In this document: in pieces, positions 1-5,451 of the stretch
How the letters are laid out: each line of letters begins with the position of its first letter
Numbering within the stretch: the first letter of the stretch is position 1
DNA from: Actinomycetes bacterium
GTDB lineage: Bacteria; Actinomycetota; Acidimicrobiia; Acidimicrobiales; UBA8190
NCBI GenBank assembly: GCA_021798135.1
Contig: JAJZYI010000125.1
Coordinates: 1-9,205, forward strand
DNA length: 9,205 nucleotides
Direction: 5' to 3'
The notes under the pieces: generated by a model
The model's input: only the letters and a program-made list of their open reading frames with translations
Told to the model about the DNA's origin: nothing
Databases searched by the model: none
Translations under genes and position numbers: made by a program

Positions 1-210
1 GGGCGCGCCGGCCCGGTCGGCTCTGTCCTCGGGGCCTGGACCGGCCGCCCGCCGGTCGGCTCCGCCGCCGGGGCTCGGACCGGCCACCCGCCGGTCGGCT
101 CCGCCGCCGGGGCTCGGACCGGCCACCCTCCGGTCGGCTCCGCCGCCGGGCTCGGTGCGCAGGCCGTCGGGTCCGTCGCCCGCACCGTGGCCGTGGTGGG
201 CCGTCTGTGA
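1..210 (+). CDS. Possible 3' end of an upstream gene with a 13-residue repeat tail
   Basis: Frame 1 is open from the left edge to a TGA at 208-210. The 39-bp repeat reads in it as PVGSAAGARTGHP units, preceded by a diverged copy (PVGSVLGAWTGRP) and followed by a short tail ending VAVVGRL. Codon third positions are almost all G or C. No conserved domain is visible, so no function can be given. If real, this is a Pro/Gly/Ala-rich low-complexity C-terminus. The minus strand and frame 2 are also open across the array, because stop codons are rare in such GC-rich DNA, so the coding claim rests mainly on the period being a multiple of three. The alternative is non-coding repeat DNA or a leftward gene leaving the window. 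Confidence 0.3.
   Translation, partial: GRAGPVGSVLGAWTGRPPVGSAAGARTGHPPVGSAAGARTGHPPVGSAAGLGAQAVGSVARTVAVVGRL
13..158. repeat. 39-bp tandem repeat, about 3.7 copies
   Basis: Units start at 13, 52, 91 and 130, each opening with CCGGTCGGCT. The units at 52 and 91 differ only at the last base; the first is more diverged, and the fourth breaks off after GGGCTCGG. The period is exactly 39 bp, a multiple of three, so the array could be read as 13-residue repeats. All of this is directly visible in the sequence. Confidence 0.9.
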
Positions 211-250
211 CGTCACGGGTCACGGTACGCAGCGAGGGACCCCGGTGACC
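207..250. promoter_or_regulatory. Cluster of GTGAC/GTCAC half-sites upstream of glgP
   Basis: GTGACGTCAC at 207-216 is a perfect 10-bp palindrome. GGTCAC at 218-223 and its inverse GTGACC at 245-250 form a second, spaced inverted repeat. The cluster lies 80-120 bp before the phosphorylase start and is not explained by a gene there, which fits an operator. The regulator is unknown. Part of the first palindrome overlaps the possible stop codon of the upstream frame, so a role in termination is also possible. Confidence 0.35.
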
Positions 251-328
251 AGGGCCGTTGGTCCTCCCGCCGCCCGCACCGACCCCCGGCGGGCACGGTG
301 CCGTGCGAGGGCGTGCTAGAGGTTGGGG

Positions 329-2158
329 ATGGCAGCCGACGACAGCGGTGGGACCACCATCGCCTACTTCTCGATGGAGGTCGCGCTCGACGACGCCATC
401 CCCACGTACAGCGGAGGTCTCGGTGTCCTCGCCGGTGACCACCTCCGGGCCGCTGCCGATGCCGGCCTGCCGATGGTCGGGGTGACCCTCGTCTACCACC
501 ACGGGTACTTCGAGCAGCAGGTCGATGACCAGGGCCGCCAGCACGAGCGTCCCGTGCGCTGGGACCCCGCCGCCGTGCTGCAGCGGCTGCCGCGGCAGGT
601 GACCGTCTCGGTGGCCGGCCGGACCGTGCACGTCGCCGCCTGGCGGGCCACCGTCACCGGCGTGCACGGGCACGAGGTCCCCGTCGTCCTGCTCGACACC
701 CGCCTGCCCGCCAACGCCGAGGAGGACCGGGCGCTCACCGACGCGCTCTACGGCGGGGACGAGACCGTCCGGCTCGGCCAGGAGATCGTGCTGGGCGTGG
801 GTGGCGTGGCGATGCTCGGCGCGCTGGGCTACGAGGTGGCGACCTACCACATGAACGAGGGCCACTCGGCGGCGCTGGCGCTGTCGCTGCTCGACGAGGC
901 GGCGGCCGGTGGCGGCACGGGTCCGGGCGGCGACGAGCGCGAGCGCCAGGCGTGGTGCGCGGTCCGCGAGCGGTGCGTCTTCACGACCCACACGCCGGTG
1001 GCCGCGGGGCACGATCGCTTCCCCCGGCCGCTGGTGGCGTCGATGCTCGGGCCCCGCTGGACCGGGGCGCTCGAGCGCCGCGGCCTGCTCGAGGGCGGCG
1101 AGCTGAACATGACGCGGCTGGCGCTGGCCGCGGCGGGGCGGTCGAACGCCGTCTCACGGCGCCACGGTGCGGTGACCCGGGCGATGTTCCCCGGGCACCG
1201 GATCGGCTCCATCACCAACGGCGTGCACGCCGCCACCTGGGTGGTGAGGCCGGTGGCGGCGCTCTTCGACCGGCACGTGCCCCAGTGGCGAGCCGACAAC
1301 GCGGCGCTCCGGGCCGTCGGCACGGTCCCGCTCGACGAGATCACGGGCGCGCATGGCGAGGCGAAGGCGGCGATGGTGGCGGCGGTGGCGGAGCGCACCG
1401 GCGTGGCGCTCGATCCGGCCGCGCTCACGCTCGGGGTCGCCCGGCGCGCCACCGCGTACAAGCGCACCGCGCTGGTCCTGTCCCAGCCCGACCGGCTCCG
1501 GGAGGTCGTGGAGACCGTCGGGCCGCTGCAGTTCGTCTTCGCCGGCAAGGCGCACCCCCGTGACGAGGCCGGCAAGGAGCTCATCCGGACGGTCGTGGCG
1601 ACGGCGCGGCAGCTGGAGGGCGACGTCACCGTCGTCTTCGTGCCCGGCTACTCGACGGCGCTCGCCAAGGTGCTGTGCGGCGGCGTCGACGTGTGGTGCA
1701 ACACCCCGGTCCGGCCCCACGAGGCGTCGGGCACGAGCGGCATGAAGGCGGCGCTCAACGGGGTGCCGAGCCTCAGCGTCCTGGACGGCTGGTGGATCGA
1801 GGGGAACGTCGAGGGCGTCACCGGCTGGTCGATCGGTGCCGGCCCGGACGTCGCCGGGTCGGAGTCGGGCGACCCAGGCAGCGACCCAACGTACGCGCAG
1901 GACGCCGGCTCCTTCGCGGACCGGCTGCTCGGCACCGTCGCCCCGCTCTACTACCGGGACCCGCCGGGCTTCGCCGCCGTCATGCGCAGCGCCATCGCGC
2001 TCAACGGCAGCTACTTCACCACCGAGCGGATGGTGCGCGAGTACGCCACCCTGGCCTACGGGACGTGCCAGCCACCGCCGACCGAGGCCGGGCGTCCCCG
2101 TGCCGGGGAGTGGCCCGGCCCCGGCGCAGCAGCGGTGGCCGCAGGCGGCTGCGGCTGA
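329..2158 (+). CDS. glgP: Alpha-glucan (glycogen/maltodextrin) phosphorylase, short form
   Basis: This glycosyltransferase family 35 enzyme uses pyridoxal phosphate and inorganic phosphate to release glucose-1-phosphate from alpha-1,4-glucans in the cytoplasm (EC 2.4.1.1). At 609 residues it matches the short phosphorylase type rather than the 800-plus-residue GlgP/MalP type. Hallmarks in order are IAYFSMEVAL with TYSGGLGVLAGD near the N-terminus, YHMNEGHSA, THTPVAAGHDRFP (about residue 220), SITNGVHAATW (about 294-304), ARRATAYKR, VFAGKAHPRDEAGKELI, and EASGTSGMKAALNG, where K473 is the expected PLP Schiff-base lysine. The ATG at 329 is preferred because AGAGG (318-322) lies 6 nt upstream; the TTG at 323 would abut that site. 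TAGAGG at 317-322 could instead be a -10 box for a leaderless message. The last few codons enter the 59-bp repeat, so the extreme C-terminus is probably not conserved. Confidence 0.95.
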   Translation: MAADDSGGTTIAYFSMEVALDDAIPTYSGGLGVLAGDHLRAAADAGLPMVGVTLVYHHGYFEQQVDDQGRQHERPVRWDPAAVLQRLPRQVTVSVAGRTVHVAAWRATVTGVHGHEVPVVLLDTRLPANAEEDRALTDALYGGDETVRLGQEIVLGVGGVAMLGALGYEVATYHMNEGHSAALALSLLDEAAAGGGTGPGGDERERQAWCAVRERCVFTTHTPVAAGHDRFPRPLVASMLGPRWTGALERRGLLEGGELNMTRLALAAAGRSNAVSRRHGAVTRAMFPGHRIGSITNGVHAATWVVRPVAALFDRHVPQWRADNAALRAVGTVPLDEITGAHGEAKAAMVAAVAERTGVALDPAALTLGVARRATAYKRTALVLSQPDRLREVVETVGPLQFVFAGKAHPRDEAGKELIRTVVATARQLEGDVTVVFVPGYSTALAKVLCGGVDVWCNTPVRPHEASGTSGMKAALNGVPSLSVLDGWWIEGNVEGVTGWSIGAGPDVAGSESGDPGSDPTYAQDAGSFADRLLGTVAPLYYRDPPGFAAVMRSAIALNGSYFTTERMVREYATLAYGTCQPPPTEAGRPRAGEWPGPGAAAVAAGGCG

Positions 2159-2280
2159 GGCGGCGCGGCGGGCGAAGCGGCTGAGGTGGCGCGGTGGCCG
2201 CCGGCGGCTGCGGCCGAGGCGGCGCGACGTGCGAAGCGGCTGAGGCGGCGCTGTGGCCGCGGGCGGCCGAGGCGGCGGGG
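2132..2280. repeat. 59-bp imperfect tandem repeat over the glgP stop codon
   Basis: Units begin at 2132, 2191 and 2250 with GCGGTGGCCGC, GCGGTGGCCGC and the variant GCTGTGGCCGC. The first two full units differ at only a few positions, and the third is partial and shortened. The array covers the last 27 bases of glgP and fills the gap to the convergent cupin gene, ending just before its stop codon. No clear hairpin terminator is visible in it. The period of 59 is not a multiple of three, so it does not extend a protein repeat. Confidence 0.85.
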
Positions 2281-2284
2281 GCGC

Positions 2285-2641
2285 TCAGGCGGTCTCGGCC
2301 CGGCCGTAGTCGTCGTCGAGCCGGACGATGTCGTCCTCGCCGAAGTACTCGCCGTGCTGGACCTCGACGAAGACGAGGACGTCGCTCCCCGTGTTCTCGA
2401 TCCGGTGCGACGTGCCGACGGGGACGTCGACGGCGGACCCGGGTGCGACCGGGACGTCGTGGCCGTCGAGGGTCACCGAGCCGCTGCCGCGCACGACGAA
2501 CCAGTGCTCGGAGCGCCGCGCGTGGCGCTGGTAGCTGAGACGGCTGCCGGGGTTGACCACGATCTCCTTCACCTTGTGGTCGGGCGCGTCGACGAGGACG
2601 GTGTAGCTGCCCCAGGGCCGGACGTCGTGCTCGGTTGCCAT
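2285..2641 (-). CDS. Stand-alone cupin, type II phosphomannose isomerase-like
   Basis: The protein has 118 residues and is a single cupin barrel matching the C-terminal isomerase domain of bifunctional ManC/AlgA/XanB enzymes (family MannoseP_isomer), without the GDP-mannose pyrophosphorylase half. Visible hallmarks are RPWGSY (8-13), PGSRLSYQRHARRSEHW (31-47) with likely metal ligands Q38, H40, E45 and H79, VGTSHRIENTG, and the C-terminal GEYFGEDDIVRLDDDYGR. Such proteins are expected to interconvert mannose-6-phosphate and fructose-6-phosphate, feeding mannosylated glycans, although stand-alone members are poorly characterised. The ATG at 2641 is chosen because the family match begins just after it. 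The longer in-frame extension is arginine/proline-rich and looks non-coding. A CATACT -10-like box 6 nt upstream suggests a leaderless message. It converges on glgP and diverges from the SIS-fold gene. Confidence 0.85.
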   Translation of the reverse strand: MATEHDVRPWGSYTVLVDAPDHKVKEIVVNPGSRLSYQRHARRSEHWFVVRGSGSVTLDGHDVPVAPGSAVDVPVGTSHRIENTGSDVLVFVEVQHGEYFGEDDIVRLDDDYGRAETA

Positions 2642-2647
2642 GGCCTC

Positions 2648-2653
2648 AGTATG
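2648..2653 (-). promoter_or_regulatory. Putative -10 box (CATACT) of the cupin gene
   Basis: On the minus strand CATACT resembles TATACT and ends 6 nt before the ATG at 2641, so transcription would begin about at the start codon (leaderless). No convincing -35 box is visible. Confidence 0.35.
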
Positions 2654-2783
2654 GCGGCCGGCCAGGAGCCCTGCAGGGCGCCGCACGAGCCCGGTTGGCG
2701 GCGGTGCTGGGTGACCGGGCTTCCGACAGCAGGGCGTCCGATGGTGGGAGATCGGACGACGGAGGCGCGTGGCGGGTGTGCGA

Positions 2784-2824
2784 CGGAGGGGTGCTGGGGC
2801 GTGCTGGGGCCGGGAGCCCCTCCG
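2784..2824. promoter_or_regulatory. Inverted repeat enclosing a 10-bp duplication, upstream of the SIS gene
   Basis: CGGAGGGG (2784-2791) and CCCCTCCG (2817-2824) are perfect 8-bp inverse copies. Between them GTGCTGGGGC occurs twice head to tail (2791-2800, 2801-2810). The element lies about 20 bp before the putative -10 box of the gene starting at 2908, a position suited to an operator. No regulator is identified. Confidence 0.35.
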
Positions 2825-2845
2825 ACGCGGCCAGGGGCGATCGGG

Positions 2846-2851
2846 TACCCT
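2846..2851 (+). promoter_or_regulatory. Putative -10 box (TACCCT) for the SIS-fold gene
   Basis: TACCCT fits the TANNNT pattern of actinobacterial -10 elements. It would give a leader of about 50 nt carrying AAGGGG (2895-2900), 7 nt before the ATG at 2908. The -35 region is not recognisable. Confidence 0.35.
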
Positions 2852-2907
2852 GAACCGCACCCGAGCCCCGGCCGCACATCGGCAACGATCCCTCAAGGGG
2901 ATGCCCC

Positions 2908-3939
2908 ATGGATGCAGTCCCCGTCGCCAACAACCCCGTGTGGGAGTCGGCCGCGACGTTCTCGGGCCGCCTGCACAACGCCGTGCTGTCGGCCGGCGCG
3001 GAGATCGCCGCCGAGCTGCGGGACGTGCTGCCGCTGCGCGTCGCCAACCTCGTCGTCATCGACGACGGCGGTCCCGGTGGGCCCGGGGACGTCTTCACGG
3101 CGATCGCGCAGCGCTACTGCCGCTTCCCGGTGCTGAGGGTCGACTCGCTCGAGGTGCCGGCGTTCGTCGGGTCCGACACGGTGGCGATCGCGCTCGGCCA
3201 GGGCGCCGACAGCTCCACGATGGCCGACGCGGTGGCGGCGGCGGCGAGCCAGGGGGCGCAGCTGCTCTGCCTGGTGGACTCCTCCGACCTCGCGGTCGCC
3301 GGCGCGACCGCCGAAGCGAACGCCGTGGTCCGGGTGGTCGAGACGGTGGCGCCGTGGACGGCCCCCGCGCTGGCCGAGCTCCTCGCTCCCGGGCTGGTGC
3401 TGCTCGAGGTCATCGGCGCGCTGCCCGCGGCGCGCAACTGGGTGCTCGAGGCGACGCACGAGCTGACGGCCATCACGCCCCGCCTGATCGCCGAGGACGG
3501 CGTAGCGGCGGCCACGGCGCGCTCGATCGGCCGGACCTTCCCGCTGTTCATCGGGTCGGGCCTCCTGGGGGAGGCGGCGGCACGCTCGTGGAAGGCGTGC
3601 TTCAACATGACCTGCCGCGCCCCGGCCTTCGCCTCCACCCTCGGCGACGCGGCGACGACCGAGCTGCAGGGCTGGGGCCAGCACGGCGACGTCACCCGCC
3701 AGATGTTCACCGCCGTCGTGCTCCGCCAGGAGGACGAGCACCCGGCGGTCGGCGTCACCGTGACGAAGCTGCTGCAGGAGCTGCAGGAGGTGACCCACGC
3801 GCAGGTCGAGGTGGACGCCGAGGGCAGCCAGGTGTTCACCCAGTACCTGCAGCTGCTGCTGCTCGGCCAGCTCGTCGCCCTCTACCGCGCTGACCAGGAA
3901 GGCCTGGTGCCGGGCCCGACGACCGCGTACCCGCTCTGA
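2908..3939 (+). CDS. SIS-fold phosphoglucose/phosphomannose isomerase homologue (TobH-like), likely non-catalytic
   Basis: This 343-residue protein has the layout of the bifunctional PGI/PMI family: two SIS halves and a bact-PGI_C-type end. Recognisable segments are LVVIDDGGPGGPGDV (48-62, normally GMGGSaigGD), FPVLRV...VPAFV, PLFIGSGLLGEAAARSWKACFN (212-233) and TELQGW (251-256, normally HNEivGW). The sugar-phosphate loop SYSGNT is replaced by GQGADSST around 97-104. The glutamate of the usual NEN motif is M234, the catalytic His is T, and the C-terminus stops at YPL without the usual lysine. It is therefore probably a pseudoenzyme or regulatory partner. From memory, mycobacteria carry a similar divergent protein (Rv3256c, TobH) next to manA, and here the neighbour is a PMI-type cupin, so a mannose-metabolism role is inferred. 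AAGGGG (2895-2900) supports the ATG. Confidence 0.8.
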   Translation: MDAVPVANNPVWESAATFSGRLHNAVLSAGAEIAAELRDVLPLRVANLVVIDDGGPGGPGDVFTAIAQRYCRFPVLRVDSLEVPAFVGSDTVAIALGQGADSSTMADAVAAAASQGAQLLCLVDSSDLAVAGATAEANAVVRVVETVAPWTAPALAELLAPGLVLLEVIGALPAARNWVLEATHELTAITPRLIAEDGVAAATARSIGRTFPLFIGSGLLGEAAARSWKACFNMTCRAPAFASTLGDAATTELQGWGQHGDVTRQMFTAVVLRQEDEHPAVGVTVTKLLQELQEVTHAQVEVDAEGSQVFTQYLQLLLLGQLVALYRADQEGLVPGPTTAYPL

Positions 3940-3952
3940 CCGGGGAGGTCGG

Positions 3953-4015
3953 CGGCACGCCCCGGCGTTGCCGACACGGGCCTGTGTTCCCGCCTCGACC
4001 TCCGCTCGGCGGAGG
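3953..4015 (+). terminator. Tandem hairpins after the SIS gene, probable terminator
   Basis: The first hairpin (3953-3973) pairs CGGCA and CGC with GCG and TGCCG around the loop CCCG, with one bulged T, 14 nt after the stop codon. The second (3999-4015) is a perfect 7-bp stem, CCTCCGC-TCG-GCGGAGG. Neither is followed by a T-run, which is common for high-GC terminators. Confidence 0.5.
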
Positions 4016-4100
4016 ATCCCGTGCCCGCCGCAGCCGGCCGCCGCGCGGCGCGACCGGGGCGCGCCACGGAGCCCGCAGCCGAGCGCCGTCGGCGAAGGCG

Positions 4101-4460
4101 TCAGCCGCACGAGCCGCACGAGCCGCAGGAGGTCCCCACCGTGCGGGGCACGGGTTCGACGCCACGGCCCTCCTCGGGCGAGGCAGGTGCTGCGGGCGAG
4201 GAGGGGAACTGCCCGAAGTCCGCGGAGCGGGTTGCGGGGTCCCCTGCCGGCGCTCGATGCGTGCCAGGCCCCGCCCGGGCGCCACCCATCATCCCCAGGG
4301 CGACGTCGCCGCCGGTGATGTCCACCTCGGTGCCGCTGATCCGTGGGGATCCGTCACGGCGAACGGTCGCCATCGTGTGGTGGCGGTGGGCGGCGAACGG
4401 CGACCGCACCCGGTTCGCGAACGCCGGCTCCGCGGCCTCGAGCTCCGCCCAGGACGCCAT
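4101..4460 (-). pseudogene. Truncated PPOX/F420-type (pyridoxamine 5'-phosphate oxidase-like) oxidoreductase
   Basis: The first 60 residues of this frame (minus strand, 4460 down to 4281) read as the N-terminus of an actinobacterial pyridoxamine-5'-phosphate-oxidase-family flavin or F420-binding protein: MASWAELEAAEPAFANRV, AHRHHTMATVRRDGSPRISGTEVD, then LGMMGGARA. In intact relatives the match continues past LGMMPGSRKAL for roughly another 80-100 residues. Here the frame degenerates into Pro/Ala/Ser-rich text and ends at 4101. A weak continuation (GLARIERRQGTP) appears in the neighbouring frame near 4270, pointing to a frameshift at about that position, and nothing recognisable follows. The family normally forms split-barrel dimers that reduce or oxidise small substrates. 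The fragment lacks most of the barrel and is unlikely to be active. No good ribosome-binding site is seen. Confidence 0.7.
4104..4130. repeat. Three 9-bp tandem units
   Basis: GCCGCACGA occurs at 4104 and 4113, followed by GCCGCAGGA at 4122. Read on the minus strand in the frame of the broken oxidoreductase, the units give an SCGSCGSCG tail just before the TGA. Confidence 0.8.
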
Positions 4461-4502
4461 CACCCGAGCATCGCAGGCCCCTGTGACGCCGGGCTGACTG
4501 CC

Positions 4503-4531
4503 GGTGGCACCCGGTTCCATCTGGTGCCACC
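4503..4531. promoter_or_regulatory. Perfect 9-bp inverted repeat between divergent genes
   Basis: GGTGGCACC (4503-4511) and GGTGCCACC (4523-4531) are exact inverse copies separated by 11 bp, so the half-sites are 20 bp centre to centre, about two helical turns. The site lies between the broken oxidoreductase (starts at 4460, minus) and the lipoprotein (starts at 4579, plus), just upstream of the lipoprotein promoter. This is the geometry of a dimeric repressor or activator site, but an RNA hairpin is also possible. Confidence 0.5.
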
Positions 4532-4564
4532 CGTAGGTTTCCAATGCCATCTTGCTGCTGCCGG

Positions 4565-4570
4565 TACGAT
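4565..4570 (+). promoter_or_regulatory. Putative -10 box (TACGAT) of the lipoprotein gene
   Basis: TACGAT fits TANNNT and ends 8 nt before the ATG at 4579. No Shine-Dalgarno sequence precedes that ATG, so a leaderless transcript is the simplest reading. Confidence 0.5.
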
Positions 4571-4578
4571 CCTCCGCC

Positions 4579-5397
4579 ATGGCATTCGGGTGGACGGACG
4601 CGGGACGGCGGGCAGGGCGGACGCGCCGGTGGAGCGGCGCGACGGTGGCGACGCTAGGGCTGTGCCTGGTCACCGCGGCATGCTCCGGCGGTGCCACGCC
4701 GGAGCCGGGCCGGTCGAGCGGGGGCCGGCCGGGCGCCGAGGGCTCGGCCGCTGTGTCGTCGGCGTCGTCGCGGGGTTCGGGCACCGCGTCCTCGGCGTCG
4801 CCGGCGTCGTCGCCGGGCCCGGGCGGGGGGTTCACCCTCGCCCGGCTGGCGGGGCTGCAGAACTACACCTTCACCTACTCCGCCACCGGCGGGATCCATC
4901 TCACCGGGCAGGTGCACGATCCGACGGACTGGGAGATCTCGACCGCCGTCGGTGCCGCTCCGAGCGTGACGACGTACGACGTCGGCGGGCAGGGCTACAG
5001 CACCGTCGCCGGGGCCGCGTCGGTCCAACGCGTGCCCCTCTCCAACCCGGAGGGCTACACGACGTTGAACGGCGAGCGGGCCTGGGCCGAGGCCTTCATC
5101 GGCTTCACGCACGTCAGCGGCATGCGCGTCACCGCTGCCGGGTCGTGCGACGTCGCCGGGCAGCCCGGCACCGCCTACGACTTCGCCACGCCCTCGGCGG
5201 ACGCGGGGACCTTCTCCATCGCCGACCAGGCATGCGTGGCCCGATCCAGCGGCGCGCTGCTGTCCTTCGCCGAAGGGGTGACCGGCGGCTCGGCGGCGAG
5301 CGCCGCCGGGCTGAGCGGACGTTCGGAGGTCTTCACCGTCACCTCCGTCGGGGGCGTCGGCCGGATCGCAGTCCCGAGCGGGGCGCGCGCCTCGTAG
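4579..5397 (+). CDS. Secreted lipoprotein of unknown function
   Basis: The 272-residue product starts with an Arg-rich n-region (RRAGRTRR), a hydrophobic stretch and the lipobox VTAAC, predicting signal peptidase II cleavage before C35 and lipid anchoring on the outer face of the membrane. A disordered Ser/Ala/Gly/Pro linker follows to about residue 84. The remainder, from FTLARLAGLQNYTFTY, looks beta-rich, with alternating segments such as GGIHLTGQVHDPTDWEIS, GQGYSTV and EVFTVTSVGGVGRIAV, and has two cysteines (C190, C219) that could form a disulfide. The pattern of a sugar- or lipid-binding half-barrel (LolA/LppX-like) is suggestive only. The ATG at 4579 is preferred over the TTG at 4552 because of the TACGAT box and the proper signal-peptide length. 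The next gene starts 54 bp downstream with its own -10 box. Confidence 0.85.
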   Translation: MAFGWTDAGRRAGRTRRWSGATVATLGLCLVTAACSGGATPEPGRSSGGRPGAEGSAAVSSASSRGSGTASSASPASSPGPGGGFTLARLAGLQNYTFTYSATGGIHLTGQVHDPTDWEISTAVGAAPSVTTYDVGGQGYSTVAGAASVQRVPLSNPEGYTTLNGERAWAEAFIGFTHVSGMRVTAAGSCDVAGQPGTAYDFATPSADAGTFSIADQACVARSSGALLSFAEGVTGGSAASAAGLSGRSEVFTVTSVGGVGRIAVPSGARAS

Positions 5398-5438
5398 GGC
5401 CGAGCCGCCGATCACCCGCGTGGGGCGCGGACGGCCCG

Positions 5439-5444
5439 TAGCGT
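5439..5444 (+). promoter_or_regulatory. Putative -10 box (TAGCGT) of the HhH-GPD gene
   Basis: TAGCGT ends 7 nt before the GTG at 5452, the classic actinobacterial leaderless spacing. It decides the GTG start, since no ribosome-binding site is present. Confidence 0.5.
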
Positions 5445-5451
5445 TGGACGC

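Noticed and set aside
13..158. CRISPR array
   Set aside because: The units are contiguous with no unique spacers between repeats, so it is a simple tandem repeat.
323..328. TTG at 323 as the start of glgP
   Set aside because: The AGAGG site would touch the start codon; the ATG two codons later has proper spacing.
2186..3136. A 316-codon plus-strand frame opposite the cupin gene
   Set aside because: It is antisense to a clear cupin and changes character where the cupin ends, so it is a composite shadow.
2893..4119. A 408-codon minus-strand frame opposite the SIS-fold gene
   Set aside because: It mirrors the real gene's codon bias and shows only Arg/His/Leu-rich low-complexity sequence.
3984..5441. 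A 485-codon plus-strand frame running through the oxidoreductase remnant and the lipoprotein gene
   Set aside because: Its product is Arg/Gly/His-rich with no domain and it overlaps the lipoprotein gene, which has a clean signal peptide. It is an out-of-frame shadow in stop-poor DNA.
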